Both the position numbers and the translations under genes were made by a program. Below, piece by piece: positions 1 to 9,506 of a stretch of DNA of 51,619 bases. The stretch's first letter is position 1; each line of letters begins with the position of its first letter. The stretch covers positions 1-51,619 of the forward strand of contig DATBGS010000120.1 in NCBI GenBank assembly GCA_036557885.1. The letters run 5' to 3'. This DNA is from DATBGS01 sp036557885 (GTDB lineage: Bacteria; Chloroflexota; Ktedonobacteria; Ktedonobacterales; DATBGS01). The notes beneath the pieces are model-generated. The model worked only from the letters and a program-made list of their open reading frames with translations, did not search any database and was not told the origin of the DNA.

Positions 1-157
1 AAGGCAGCCAACAAAGGAGATTGACTCAGGGAGCTGGGCCACAAGCACATCTACGCGTCAAGAATGAGAGAGCAGAAGCGAGTCCGTTCGGCTTTTGAGG
101 GCGACGCTCATTTTTAATGCGCAGACGCGGGCACTGATCCACCTCTCTGCTTGCTAT

Positions 158-2242
158 TTACCCCTGGTATTCTTCCGCCCGAATCTCCACATACTTGAGG
201 AACCACTCCACCATCTTTTCCCAATACGCGAGGTACTGGCTTGGCTTGCTTGTTCCCATGTGCCAGGAGCCGGGCGCGCGCACCAACTCAACCGGGACAT
301 TGCCCATCATCTTGAGCGCCATGTAGAACTGCTCCGACTGTTCGATGGGGCAGCGCAGGTCGTTCTCAGGGTGGATGAAGCGGGTGGGAGAGGTGACGCG
401 AGCAGCATAGGTGAGCGGTGAACGCTCCCGGTAATAGGCCGCTCGTTCGGAGTCCCAAGGATAGCCTTTAGCCTGGAGCACTTGCCAGAAGCCAATGTCA
501 GAAGTTCCCACGAAACTTGCCAGGTTAGAAACGCCGGCCATAGGGACAGCGGCCTTAAAACGGGTGGTCTGGCCGATGAGAAACATGGACATGTAGCCAC
601 CATAGCTGTAGCCGGATACGACCAGTCGTTCGGGATCAGCAATTCCTCGCGCGATGCACGCATCAACGCCAGCCATGATGTCCTGGTAGTCCCAGCCGCC
701 CCAGTCACCTTCGACTTCCCGCAGAAATGCCCGGCCATGCCCCGTGCTTCCATGCGGGTTGCAGTAAAAGACCGCGAATCCTTGCGCAGCAAGATACTGG
801 TGATAGGGGTTCATGCCTACCCCGAAGGCCGATTGCGGGCCGCCATGAATTCTGATGGCAAGCGGGTAACGCACTCCGTCTCGTGCACCAACAGGGCGGA
901 TGATCCAGGCTTCGATTTCATCGCCGTTGGCGCCCTGGTAGTGCATACGTTCTGGTTCGCTCCAGGCAAACCCAGCAAGCTCACGATCAGCAAGCTGCGT
1001 GAGGCGCACTGGCTCGTCTGCTCCGCTCGCAGTGAGCGGCAGCAGGTAGAGGTCCCACAGGCTCAGTGGCCGTGCTTGCGCGAGCAGCACACCCTTTTCA
1101 TCTGGCAGAAGCGCCAGAAAGTGGGTGAGTTGCTCGCCGGTGGTCAAGGCGGTGGATGTCTTGCGGGCGACATCCAGGCGATAGACATGGACGCACCCAT
1201 GCTCAGTAACGAGGTAGTAGACGTGTGTTCCCTCTGCGTTCCATTGGGGAATGTAGGGACTCACCTGACCAAAGCCTGCAAAGGCGGCGATAGCGGTATG
1301 GTTATCTATCTCAGGGGTTACATCCTCGATGCTTCCACCCTGGCGAGAGACGAGATAGAGATGGGCGTTTTCACTTCCGTCGAGGCGTTCATCCTTCGCG
1401 GCTGCCAGGATCACCTGGCTGCCATCTGGTGACCAGGAGTAGGCGCCTATTTCCAGGGTGCCATTGCTGATGCGGCGCGCCTCGCCGGTTTCCCGCGCAA
1501 TGGCCCACAGGTCTTTGATAAACGAGCGGTCCCGGTCGTCAGCGCGATTGCACAGGACGCCAATCTCGCTGCTCTCTGGCGTCCAACGTGGTTGATCGTG
1601 ATCAAAATCGCCAGAGGTCAGTTGGATAATGGCGGCAGGATCAATCTCACCATCGCCTGGAGCAGGCATGACAAACAGTTGGGTGAATTGCTCGAAGAGG
1701 CCGCGCCCATCGAGGCGATAACAGATGGTCGAGACTGTGCGCAAACGGATGCGGGCTTCCTCGTCGCGTTTTTTCTTGTCGGTTTCGTCCAGAGGCTTGC
1801 GCCCTGTGAGCGCCTCGCTATCATCGGCAAGTCAGACCGGAGCGGTGAAGGCGATCCATCCTCCATCGGGTGACCATGCCGCCTCGCTGACGCCGTTGAG
1901 CATCGTGGTCAGTTTGCGCGCTTCGCCACCCTCAGTATCTATGAGCCAGAGCTGGCTTTTCTCTCCCTCACGATCAGAGACGAACAGCAAATGTCTGCTA
2001 TCTGGTGCCCACGCCGGTTGCGAATCATGTTTCACTCCGCTGGTTAGCTGGCGCGGCGCTCCCACAGCAAGCCCTTGCTCGTCAAGGTGAAGAAGCCAGA
2101 TAGCACTGTGTTGCTCATTCTTTGCCTTCTCATTGCTCTGCACGACGAAGGCGACACGCCTTCCATTGGGGGAAAGGGTGATAGCACCCAGTATTTTGAA
2201 GGCCCAAAGGTCATCAAGGGTGAGTTTCCGCAGTGTTGGCAT
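158..2242 (-). pseudogene. S9 family prolyl oligopeptidase-type peptidase, interrupted by an in-frame TGA
   Basis: This gene encodes a serine peptidase of the S9 (acylaminoacyl/prolyl oligopeptidase) family, which cleaves short peptides. The N-terminal part (1832-2242) carries the beta-propeller start, with WAPDSRHLLFVSDREG and WSPDGGWIAFTAPV segments. The rest (158-1831) holds more propeller and the alpha/beta-hydrolase domain. Its nucleophile motif is GYSYGGYM, the Asp region is HPENDLRCP, and the His sits in GSWHMG. The two parts are in the same frame and separated only by TGA at 1832-1834. The frame continues after that codon with LADDSEALTGRKPLDETDKKKR, so no base is gained or lost. Total length (about 694 codons) is normal for the family. 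The start at 2242 has GAGAGG nine bases upstream. It is probably a recent nonsense mutation, but readthrough, restart at TTG 1744 or a sequencing error remain possible. Confidence 0.85.
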
Positions 2243-2533
2243 GAAAACAATCCTCTCTTGCAGATGCTTTTCTTTGCAAAATGGCTGGAATGATAAAAAG
2301 GGAGATTCTTTTGAGTAACTCGTCTTTTCATCTCCGCGACTGTTGCGAGGTTCTGCCGATCTTCCTTTTTCGCTCCTGGTGAATCATAGCGTCATTCGGT
2401 TCAGTCAGCAAGAGATTGCGTTGTCTAGCAGGCGGAATGTGTCACCAGGCACGCCAGCGCTGGGAAGCGGCGCTGGTCATGCTCAATCAGGTGGGCGAGC
2501 GGCTGTATGTGGAGCAGATCGAGCGAATTCTCA

Positions 2534-3577
2534 CTACCTGGAGGCATCAGGAAGAGCTTGCCCGGTGAAATGTGGTAGGACTTCCTGGGCAATGAGTCGC
2601 ATTGAGCGCAAGACGAGTTCTGGCCGTATGCTGCCAAAGTCTAACCAGAACACGATGTGGCGCGGATCTATGGCTTCCTGGAACCGCGCAAGAACAGCGA
2701 CCAGATCCCCTGGCGTGCCAAACCAGAGGAGATTTTGCTCTTTCAGGTGATGGATGATGTGCATAATGTCCGCATGACTGCCAGGATGTTGATGCTCCAG
2801 ATAACGGCGCAGCGCCTCGACAGCCACGTGCAGCGCTTCTGCGCGCGTAGGAGCCACAAAAGTGTAGAGGATGAGAGGCAACTCGTAGTGCTCACCATTC
2901 CCGCCTGCTGCCAGGAAATGGCTGCGATGGCTCTCGACGAGTTTCCCAACGTCAGCAAAGCTCTTTGCGCTGAGGTGGGGCAGGCTGATGACTGGCTGAG
3001 CCGCTTGACCACGCGCGGCGAATGAATCCGCCTTGATGGCGGAGAACCAATGACGCGGGATTGGCTGTTGCACTGGCACGACGTTGAGCCTCGCCTGCTC
3101 CAAATGATAATAGCGCCCCTTGAAGGTCACGCTTTCTCCGCGCCAGAGTTGCTGGATGATCTCCCAACACTCCTCAAAACGGCCAAAACTCGAAGCTGCA
3201 TCCTGTCCAAAGGCAGCATACTCATGCGCGAAACTTCCGCGCCCTATGCCTAGACCCAGGCGCCCTTGACTGAGCAAATCAACCAGGGCATAATCTTCGG
3301 CGATCTGAAGCGGATGGCGCAGGGAGAGGTTGGCAACAGCAGTGTTCAAGCCGATGCGGTGGGTACGGCTTGCTGCCGCAGCGAGCAGGATAGCAGGATT
3401 GGGGCAGGCAAGCAGTTGATTTGGTGAGAGATAGCCATGATGCTCACCGATCCAGTACGCATCGAAGCCAAGCTCGTCGGCAAGGACAATCTGCTCTAAG
3501 GTTTGCTGGTAGATGGCAGCGGATGTGCGAGCCTCGGTGTCATAGACATCGAGGAGTGAGAACAAGCTAAAGCGCAT
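2534..3577 (-). CDS. LLM class flavin-dependent oxidoreductase (luciferase-like monooxygenase)
   Basis: The 347-residue product is a bacterial luciferase-like TIM-barrel flavoprotein that would use reduced FMN (or F420) and O2 on an unknown substrate. Seen in the sequence are the start MRFSLFSLLDV, YWIGEHHGYLSPNQLLACPNPAILLAA, RIGLNTAVANLSLRHPLQIAEDYALVD and LGLGIGRGSF, the usual LLM family blocks, and near the C-terminus FGTPGDLVAVLARF. The length is typical. Its ATG shares one base with the TAA of the upstream gene at 3577 (TAATG), so the two are translationally coupled and share the promoter at 3927-3955. The substrate cannot be told from sequence. Confidence 0.88.
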   Translation of the reverse strand: MRFSLFSLLDVYDTEARTSAAIYQQTLEQIVLADELGFDAYWIGEHHGYLSPNQLLACPNPAILLAAAASRTHRIGLNTAVANLSLRHPLQIAEDYALVDLLSQGRLGLGIGRGSFAHEYAAFGQDAASSFGRFEECWEIIQQLWRGESVTFKGRYYHLEQARLNVVPVQQPIPRHWFSAIKADSFAARGQAAQPVISLPHLSAKSFADVGKLVESHRSHFLAAGGNGEHYELPLILYTFVAPTRAEALHVAVEALRRYLEHQHPGSHADIMHIIHHLKEQNLLWFGTPGDLVAVLARFQEAIDPRHIVFWLDFGSIRPELVLRSMRLIAQEVLPHFTGQALPDASR

Positions 3578-3867
3578 TATTGTTGTTCCTCTTTTGGCTG
3601 TATCTCAGTCAGGCGATGGCTGACCTCAGAGCCGTAGTTCATTCCGTAGACTTCTTTTAACTGAGCGATTTTGCGCAGCGACTCCTCTCGAAAGGGAGAG
3701 CGTCCCTCAAAAGCATGGAGGACAATGCCCTCCAGCAAATCGCCCAAGGCCAGATCGTGGTACTCAGCAAGACCTTTGAGAACCTTGACCATGCGCTTCT
3801 CTATCCTCGCTCCAATCTGGACCCGCTCAATGGGAGCGGAATGAGCAGTGTCTCCGTGTTTGTCCAT
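3577..3867 (-). CDS. Small ribbon-helix-helix-like protein
   Basis: The 96-residue protein has a central IERVQIGARIEKRMVKVLKGLAEYHDLALGDLLEGIVLHAF block. That block fits a ribbon-helix-helix fold: a short strand, then two amphipathic helices. The C-terminal third is charged (KEEQQ end). It is the first gene of a two-gene operon with the luciferase-like oxidoreductase and overlaps it by one base. GGGGGA five bases before ATG 3867 is a plausible ribosome binding site. It may be an autorepressor of the operon, because two GTTATA copies lie around the start of transcription. The fold call is by pattern only and DNA binding is inferred. Confidence 0.65.
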   Translation of the reverse strand: MDKHGDTAHSAPIERVQIGARIEKRMVKVLKGLAEYHDLALGDLLEGIVLHAFEGRSPFREESLRKIAQLKEVYGMNYGSEVSHRLTEIQPKEEQQ

Positions 3868-3926
3868 GAGCTTCCCCCAGCTAAATCAACGCAATGATTA
3901 CATAGACAAATTTATAACTTGGTAAT

Positions 3927-3955
3927 AATATAACAAAACCAAACAAAAATGTCAA
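3927..3955 (-). promoter_or_regulatory. Consensus sigma70-type promoter of the RHH/oxidoreductase operon
   Basis: On the minus strand TTGACA (3955-3950) and TATATT (3932-3927) are separated by exactly 17 bases. The surrounding stretch 3900-3955 is much more AT-rich than its neighbours. Two GTTATA copies, one overlapping the -10 box and one near the predicted start point (about 3920), could bind the small regulator. The genes begin about 50 bases downstream. Confidence 0.75.
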
Positions 3956-4079
3956 CGGATGTCTTTCTAGGGCAAGGCTTGTAAACGCCGAAGAGGAGCG
4001 GTGGATCTGGCAGTATGCTCTACTCAAGAGCCAGAGAACGCAAGAAAAAGCTATGATTCGCTGAAAATCCTGCGAACGG

Positions 4080-7034
4080 TTATACTATCTGTTCAATGCG
4101 GCTGGCATACAGCCGCTCGCCCAGTTGACGAAGGCTTGCAAGCGCCATATCCAGCCTCAGGCGGGCTTCCTGTGTTCTTCCATGCTTGAACGCGACCAGT
4201 CCAGAGACATACTGTGTTTTTGCCTCTATATATGGAGTGGACATATCGCGGCAGAGGGCCAGGGCTTCCTCCAGTGCTGCTTCGGCCTCAGCCCACAGCC
4301 CCTGCCTGCTCAAAAGCAGCGCCTGCACACGTAGTGCGCCCACAAGCGTTGGACGCATGGCTGCTGTACGAGCGGTGTTTAGCACCTCTTCCAGACGCGC
4401 TTGCGCCTGGGCCACCTCACCTGACTCCAGTTCTGCCCAGGCAAGGAGAATCAAAGATTCCTTGATATAGCCAACCGTCGGGCTGACCAGCTTTAAGAGC
4501 GGGGTAAGCCGTGCGCAGGCAGCCTCTGGACGCCCCATCAGGAGGTCTTGCTCGGCCAGTGCTCCCTCTATCCAGCACAATGCTCGCAGGTCATGGTTCC
4601 GCTCGGCTAGTGCCTTTGCCTCTGTCAGATAGCTTATAGCCTCCTCCTTACTTTCAGCAAGAGCGAGCAGGCCCAGCCCATAGGCGGGATAGGCGGTACT
4701 CCAGGAACGACCGACCGAAGCTGCCAGGCTCGCGGCCCGCGTGAAATCGTCGTGAGCCTGCTTCCACTCGCCCTGGCAGAACGCATTCATACCATGCCCA
4801 AAGATCAGATGCGCCATTTGTGCTCGTCCACCCAGACGCTCAGCCAGAGCAACTGCTCGCTCCTGAAAGGTCCGTCCCTGTGGGTACTCGCCCAGGGCTT
4901 CATAAGCAGCCCCCAAATTTCCGAGCGCGTCAATGAGTAACCACTGGTTGCCGGTGGCTTCGCCTGCTGGAATGACTTCGTTGGCGAGCACCTGCCGCGC
5001 CTCCTCCAGCCTCCCCAACATGAAGAGCGCTGAGCCAATGCGCTCCTGGGCTAGCAGGTGCATCTGGTCATCCCCCATCGCTCGCGCGAGCTTTGCGGCT
5101 TGCTCTGCTGCTGCTAATTGCTCGCTGTACTGGCCGGTGCCGATGTAGAGATAGGCGAGCGCAATATAGAAAGCGGCGGCTCCCTGGGAGGCGTCTATCT
5201 TTGGGAGTGCTTTGAGGAGCGGCAGCAGGTACTTCAGCCCTTCTGCGGATGTCCCGCGCCAGCGATGGGTTCGCCCCACCTGTGCAAGCGCGCGTAGTTC
5301 GCCCTCCAGATTGCCAGTCTGGCGATATGTTTCGCAGGCTCGCTCCAGAACGTCCAGCGCCTCATCATACTGTGTCAGAAGTACCAGCACGTTCCCCAAT
5401 TTTTCTCGCCACCGGGCGGCTTCTAGCGTGCGGCCCAATTCCTCCAGGCGAGCGACTACCTCTCGGTAGGCCGCTGCTGCCTCTGCGTTAGCATGACGTG
5501 CCAGTGCGGCATCTCCTGAAGATTGCAGGTAGATCACGGCTTTTTGCAGATCACCAGCCTGGGTGTAGTGATAGGCCAGAACAGCCATTGCGGTTGTTGA
5601 CGTGCCTTGCTCCAGCGCCTCCGCTACACGCCGATGAAGCACTCCCCGGCGTGCTACCCCTAGATCGGCCAGCACGACCTCTCTGATCAGGTCGTGGGCA
5701 AACAGGTACGTGTGTTCACCTTCTTCCAGCAGTAAGCGCCCCCGACAGCATGCTTGCAGCCCTGCAAGCAAATCCTCCTCGCTCTGCACGGTGCGAGTTG
5801 TGACGGCCAGCAAGATGTCTCGTTCGATACTCCGCCCAACGATAGCGGCGCTGTTCAGAACTTCCTGAGCCGCCACTGGCAAACTCATCACTCGCTGACG
5901 GATGGTTTCAGCTACCGTCCAGGGAACTTCACTTGCCAGGCCATCGTCTGGGCTGTCCTTGTGTCCCGCCTGGAGAGCTTGAACACAACTAATGAGGAAA
6001 AACGGAACCCCGCCTGCACGTTCGAGAACACGCTGCCGCAGCACGACGGTGCCTGGTGTTTCCGGCAGCAGTTCTTCCAGTAACGTGGTAGCCTCATCGT
6101 TTGGTAAAGGGGCCAGCAAGATGCGCCTCGCCAGGTTCTCTCTTGCCAGATCAGCCACCAGATTTGCCAGCGGGTCATGGGCAGCCACGTCCGTATCGCG
6201 GTATGCTCCCAGGATGCGCAGCGGGGACTCCGTTGGGACGCGCACCAGCGATTGGAGCAGGTCGAGGGCATCGGGTCCAGCCCAGTGAAGATCATCCAGC
6301 ACCAGCAGAGTTCCGGCTGGCCCGGCGATATTTCCCAGATAGCGCGCGATGGCGGCAAACATCAGTCGGCGCTCCTGTTCCGGGGGGAGTGTCACGGTGG
6401 GCCGGGAGATCAAGGACATCTCTGCCAGTTCGGGGAGCAGGTGGACCAACCAGGTGCAACCCTGTAGCTGCTGGCGCTGCTGGGCTGGGGCCAGGCTTTG
6501 GAGCGAACGCTCCAGCGCGCTAACAAACGGGGCGTAGGGTTCCTGGCCGCTGCGCCGATGGCAGCCTCCAGTCAGAATCACCCACCCTTTGTTCCGGGCT
6601 TGTTCGATGCCCGCCTGCAACAAGCGCGATTTCCCGATGCCTGGCTCCCCGGCCACCAGCAGCAGGGGTGGGCCGTCCACCAACTGCCGCGTCAGGAACT
6701 GCAATTCCCTGGCGCGTCCAACCAGCGATGCTGATCCCCTCTGGGTCAAACTCGAAGAGGGGGAAGTATGTTCTGCTGTGGTTGGTGGAGGCGGCGCCGA
6801 GCGCTGGCGGGCCGCCGTCTCCAGCGTTGCCCGTTCAGCAGGAGAAAGATTGAGCGCATCAGCAATCAATTGCACTGTTTCTTTGCGAGGGGCGCGCCGC
6901 TCACCACGCTCCAGGTCGCTAATGCCGCGTGGACTCAGCCCGGCCTGGGCCGCAAGTTCTTCCTGGGTCAGCCCTGCGGCAATCCGGTGGCGTTTAAGCA
7001 AGGCGCCAAAGGTGAGCGATGGAATGGCGGCCAT
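4080..7034 (-). CDS. XRE-family HTH regulator with AAA/STAND ATPase and TPR repeats
   Basis: The 984-residue protein is a large signal-transducing transcription regulator. Residues about 5-60 form an XRE/Cro helix-turn-helix (LLKRHRIAAGLTQEELAAQAGLSPRGISDLERGERRAP). Around residues 100-420 lies an AAA/STAND ATPase with Walker A (GEPGIGKSRLL) and Walker B (LLVLDDLHWAGPDAL). The remaining half is TPR-like helical repeats (for example LEGELRALAQVGRTHRWRGT and LGNLGAAYEALGEYPQGRTFQERAVALAERLG). The open frame extends upstream to 7226, but the ATG at 7034 is chosen because GAGGAAAG lies seven bases before it and the HTH starts directly after it. It is divergent from the FAD monooxygenase and probably regulates it. 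The ligand is unknown. Confidence 0.9.
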   Translation of the reverse strand: MAAIPSLTFGALLKRHRIAAGLTQEELAAQAGLSPRGISDLERGERRAPRKETVQLIADALNLSPAERATLETAARQRSAPPPPTTAEHTSPSSSLTQRGSASLVGRARELQFLTRQLVDGPPLLLVAGEPGIGKSRLLQAGIEQARNKGWVILTGGCHRRSGQEPYAPFVSALERSLQSLAPAQQRQQLQGCTWLVHLLPELAEMSLISRPTVTLPPEQERRLMFAAIARYLGNIAGPAGTLLVLDDLHWAGPDALDLLQSLVRVPTESPLRILGAYRDTDVAAHDPLANLVADLARENLARRILLAPLPNDEATTLLEELLPETPGTVVLRQRVLERAGGVPFFLISCVQALQAGHKDSPDDGLASEVPWTVAETIRQRVMSLPVAAQEVLNSAAIVGRSIERDILLAVTTRTVQSEEDLLAGLQACCRGRLLLEEGEHTYLFAHDLIREVVLADLGVARRGVLHRRVAEALEQGTSTTAMAVLAYHYTQAGDLQKAVIYLQSSGDAALARHANAEAAAAYREVVARLEELGRTLEAARWREKLGNVLVLLTQYDEALDVLERACETYRQTGNLEGELRALAQVGRTHRWRGTSAEGLKYLLPLLKALPKIDASQGAAAFYIALAYLYIGTGQYSEQLAAAEQAAKLARAMGDDQMHLLAQERIGSALFMLGRLEEARQVLANEVIPAGEATGNQWLLIDALGNLGAAYEALGEYPQGRTFQERAVALAERLGGRAQMAHLIFGHGMNAFCQGEWKQAHDDFTRAASLAASVGRSWSTAYPAYGLGLLALAESKEEAISYLTEAKALAERNHDLRALCWIEGALAEQDLLMGRPEAACARLTPLLKLVSPTVGYIKESLILLAWAELESGEVAQAQARLEEVLNTARTAAMRPTLVGALRVQALLLSRQGLWAEAEAALEEALALCRDMSTPYIEAKTQYVSGLVAFKHGRTQEARLRLDMALASLRQLGERLYASRIEQIV

Positions 7035-7160
7035 GTCTGGTCTTTCCTCGGTGCTCCCAACTTCCCTGGCTTTTTTCCCAAGCGCACAGAGAGACAAGGG
7101 GGCGCTCTCCGTACGATCATAACATCTGGTCAAGCCGTCTGCAACCTCTTCGGGCGGCAA

Positions 7161-7199
7161 TTGCGTGCAGCATTGCGTGGGGCGTTGCGTACATTGCGC
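7161..7199. promoter_or_regulatory. Phased TTGCGT direct repeats between divergent regulator and monooxygenase
   Basis: TTGCGT begins at 7161, 7173 and 7185, spaced exactly 12 bases apart. A TTGCGC follows at 7194 and TTGTGC at 7207. The array lies in the 220-base divergent region between the XRE-ATPase-TPR gene (start 7034) and the FAD monooxygenase gene (start 7255). Direct repeats with near-helical phasing suit an oligomerising activator. Binding by the neighbouring regulator is inferred. Confidence 0.45.
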
Positions 7200-7254
7200 A
7201 TGGGCATTGTGCTCAAAGTCAGGCATACTTTTCTCAGGCGTTGAGAGGACAGCA

Positions 7255-8814
7255 ATGAAAGCTCCTCTAGCAGCAAAGAAACTGACCTCTCATAGTCAGC
7301 AAAAGCTTATGAGATGGAACACAGAGAAAGGTAACAAACACATCATGGCTCGCAAGCACGTAGAATCTTCTCAGGTGATTGGTCAGCATGCAGTGGTTAT
7401 TGGCGCAAGCATGGCCGGATTGCTGGCGGCGCGCGTGCTTTCTGATCATTTCGAGCGCGTCACTGTTATTGAACGTGATCGGCTGGATGGCATGGATGCA
7501 CGCAAAGGTGTGCCCCAGGGACGGCAAACGCACGCTATCTTGAGCAAGGGCGCGGCAGTGATTGAGGAACTCTTCCCCGACCTCTTTCCGTCTCTTATCG
7601 AGGGCGGGGCCACCCCGGTTGATATGGGTGCCGATCTCCGCTGGTATCAGTTTGGCGTGTGGAAAGTCCAGTTTTCCAGCGGTATTCGTGTCTATTGCGA
7701 GAGCCGCCCCTGGCTGGAAGGACAAATTCGCCAACGGGTGGCAAGCAGAACCAATGTGCGCATTCTCGATGGGTATGAAGTGACCCGGCTGTATACCAGT
7801 GCTGACACCAAACGCATTACCGGTGTGCAAGCGCGTACTGCCGATGGAGAACGCCGTGAAGAAGCGTTGATGGCCGATTTGGTGGTGGATGCCAGCGGGC
7901 GCGGCTCGCAAGCTCCCCAATGGCTCAAGTCGCTGGGCTATCCGCAGGTCGAGGAAAGCGTTGTGAAGGTGGATGTGGGCTATGCCACCCGTATCTATCG
8001 CCGCCCAAAAGATGCTCCTGCGGACTGGAAAGTGATGGCGATCTTCTGCACACCTCCCCAGGAGAAGCGGATTGGTTTTGTCCTGCCCATCGAAGGGGAC
8101 CGCTGGAGCGTTTCAGTGAGCGGGTGGTTGAAAGACTATCCCCCCAGTGATGACGCAGGGTTCCTCGACTATGCGCGCAGTTTGCCCAGCCCGGCGCTTT
8201 ATGAACTGATCAAGGACGCTGAGCCGCTGTCCCCTGTCTCCATCTATCGGTTCGCAGCCAACCGCAGGCGTTATTACGAGCGCATGTCTGCTCTTCCAGA
8301 GGGGTTTCTGGTCATGGGTGACGCCGTGTGCAGCTTTAACCCGATCTATGGGCAAGGGATGACGGTTGCCGCGATAGAGGCAGAGACGCTGCAAGCAGCC
8401 TTGCAGCAGTGCCAGGGCCGCCAGGGGGACATGGCCGGGTTTACCCGCCGGTTCCAGAAAGCCATCGCCAAAACTATCAACGTGGCCTGGATGTTTACTA
8501 CCAGCGAAGATTTCCGCTATCCCGAAACCGAGGGGAAACGCTCGTTTGGGATGGGCTTCTTTCATTGGTATTCGCGGCGCTTGCTTGAAGCGGCGGCAGA
8601 TAATCCCAGGCTGGCCCAGAGCTTCTATCTTGTGATGCACATGCTCAAGCCGCCGACAGCAATGTTTACGCCGCGTGTCTTGGCAGCGGTGCTGCTCTGG
8701 AAAAAGCCCACACAACCTGCGCAGAAGGACCACCTGGCGTTGCCGTCCCAACCAGGCGGCAGAGAGGAACAGGCAGGAGAGCGAGAGACAGTCGTCGCCG
8801 CTCATCGCAGATAG
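7255..8814 (+). CDS. FAD-dependent monooxygenase / squalene-epoxidase-like oxidoreductase
   Basis: The 519-residue flavoprotein has an N-terminal dinucleotide-binding fold (HAVVIGASMAGLLAARVLSDHFERVTVIERD), a mid-protein LVVDASGRGSQ segment and the second FAD motif GDAVCSFNPIYGQGMTVAAIEAE. These are the three landmarks of group A FAD monooxygenases and related dehydrogenases. The C-terminal 100 residues have a hydrophobic stretch that may contact membrane. The ATG at 7255 is preferred over upstream starts because GAGAGG lies six bases before it; ATG 7345, directly before the Rossmann fold, is the alternative. It is divergently transcribed from the large regulator, so it is probably its target. 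The substrate, perhaps a lipid or secondary metabolite, is unknown. Confidence 0.85.
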   Translation: MKAPLAAKKLTSHSQQKLMRWNTEKGNKHIMARKHVESSQVIGQHAVVIGASMAGLLAARVLSDHFERVTVIERDRLDGMDARKGVPQGRQTHAILSKGAAVIEELFPDLFPSLIEGGATPVDMGADLRWYQFGVWKVQFSSGIRVYCESRPWLEGQIRQRVASRTNVRILDGYEVTRLYTSADTKRITGVQARTADGERREEALMADLVVDASGRGSQAPQWLKSLGYPQVEESVVKVDVGYATRIYRRPKDAPADWKVMAIFCTPPQEKRIGFVLPIEGDRWSVSVSGWLKDYPPSDDAGFLDYARSLPSPALYELIKDAEPLSPVSIYRFAANRRRYYERMSALPEGFLVMGDAVCSFNPIYGQGMTVAAIEAETLQAALQQCQGRQGDMAGFTRRFQKAIAKTINVAWMFTTSEDFRYPETEGKRSFGMGFFHWYSRRLLEAAADNPRLAQSFYLVMHMLKPPTAMFTPRVLAAVLLWKKPTQPAQKDHLALPSQPGGREEQAGERETVVAAHRR

Positions 8815-8888
8815 CAACATAGCTCAAGGAGCACCTTGATACAACAACCAATCAGTAACTAGTGATCCATAATGAAAGTAGACGAACA

Positions 8889-9308
8889 ATGACCCTTCAA
8901 ATTGAACTGCTCGAAACCAGTTTTCAGGAAATCGCCCCAAAGGGTGCAGCATTTGTGGCGAAGTTCTACGAAACTCTCTTCGCTGAGTTTCCCCAGACCA
9001 AAGGCTTCTTCACCTCAACCGACATGGCCGAGCAGAAGAAGAAGCTGCTGGGGGCGTTGGCGCTGGTCATCCAAAATCTGCGCAAGCCCGACGTGCTGGC
9101 GGCTGCTCTCAAAGGGCTGGGGCAGCGCCATGAGACTTATGGCGTTCGGCCTGAGCATTACCCCATCGTGGGAGCGGTTTTGCTGGATACCTTTGCGGGG
9201 TTTCTGGGAGAACGCTGGACGCCAGAACTGCGCGCTGCCTGGGCCGAGGCGTATGAGGCTGTCTGTACACTGATGTTGGCAGGGACCGCCGTTCCAGCGC
9301 TTGTCTAA
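8889..9308 (+). CDS. Single-domain globin of the flavohaemoglobin class
   Basis: The roughly 139-residue protein is an all-helical globin without a reductase domain. FAKFYETLF-like segments (AAFVAKFYETLFAEFPQTKGFF), then LGALALVIQNLRKPD and GQRHETYGVRPEHYPIVGAVLL are visible. The RHxxYGV histidine is the expected proximal haem ligand, and PEHYPIVG is characteristic of flavohaemoglobin-like globins. It could bind O2 or NO. The ATG at 8889 gives the normal N-terminus; a GTG at 8862 is possible but has no better ribosome site. It lies 74 bases after the monooxygenase and may be cotranscribed with it, perhaps supplying O2. A strong hairpin follows. Confidence 0.88.
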   Translation: MTLQIELLETSFQEIAPKGAAFVAKFYETLFAEFPQTKGFFTSTDMAEQKKKLLGALALVIQNLRKPDVLAAALKGLGQRHETYGVRPEHYPIVGAVLLDTFAGFLGERWTPELRAAWAEAYEAVCTLMLAGTAVPALV

Positions 9309-9317
9309 GCCTTTCTT

Positions 9318-9357
9318 GATGTCTCCCCGGTGCTGCTAGCAGTGCCGGGGAGACATC
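9318..9357. terminator. Strong hairpin between convergent genes
   Basis: GATGTCTCCCCGG (9318-9330) pairs perfectly with CCGGGGAGACATC (9345-9357) around a 14-base centre that can extend the stem. It lies ten bases after the globin stop and before the end of the convergent phosphatase gene, so it could serve both directions. There is no long T tract. Confidence 0.65.
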
Positions 9358-9506
9358 TCTTTGAGAAGAAAATTTATCAGCAATCGAAAAGTGCTGCCTG
9401 TGCTCCATGCTGAGGGCCTGGCACAGAGGATGTGCTTCTTTAAGACCAATCCACAGGCCCACATTTGGGGCAAGCCAGCGAGGATACTCGGAGGCAAGCT
9501 GCTGTT

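Noticed and set aside
482..1432. A 316-codon plus-strand frame across the S9 peptidase
   Set aside because: It is antisense to a clear peptidase, shows no domain and has no ribosome site.
7161..7213. Short phased repeats as a CRISPR array
   Set aside because: Six-base units at 9-12 base spacing are far too short and lie in a promoter region.
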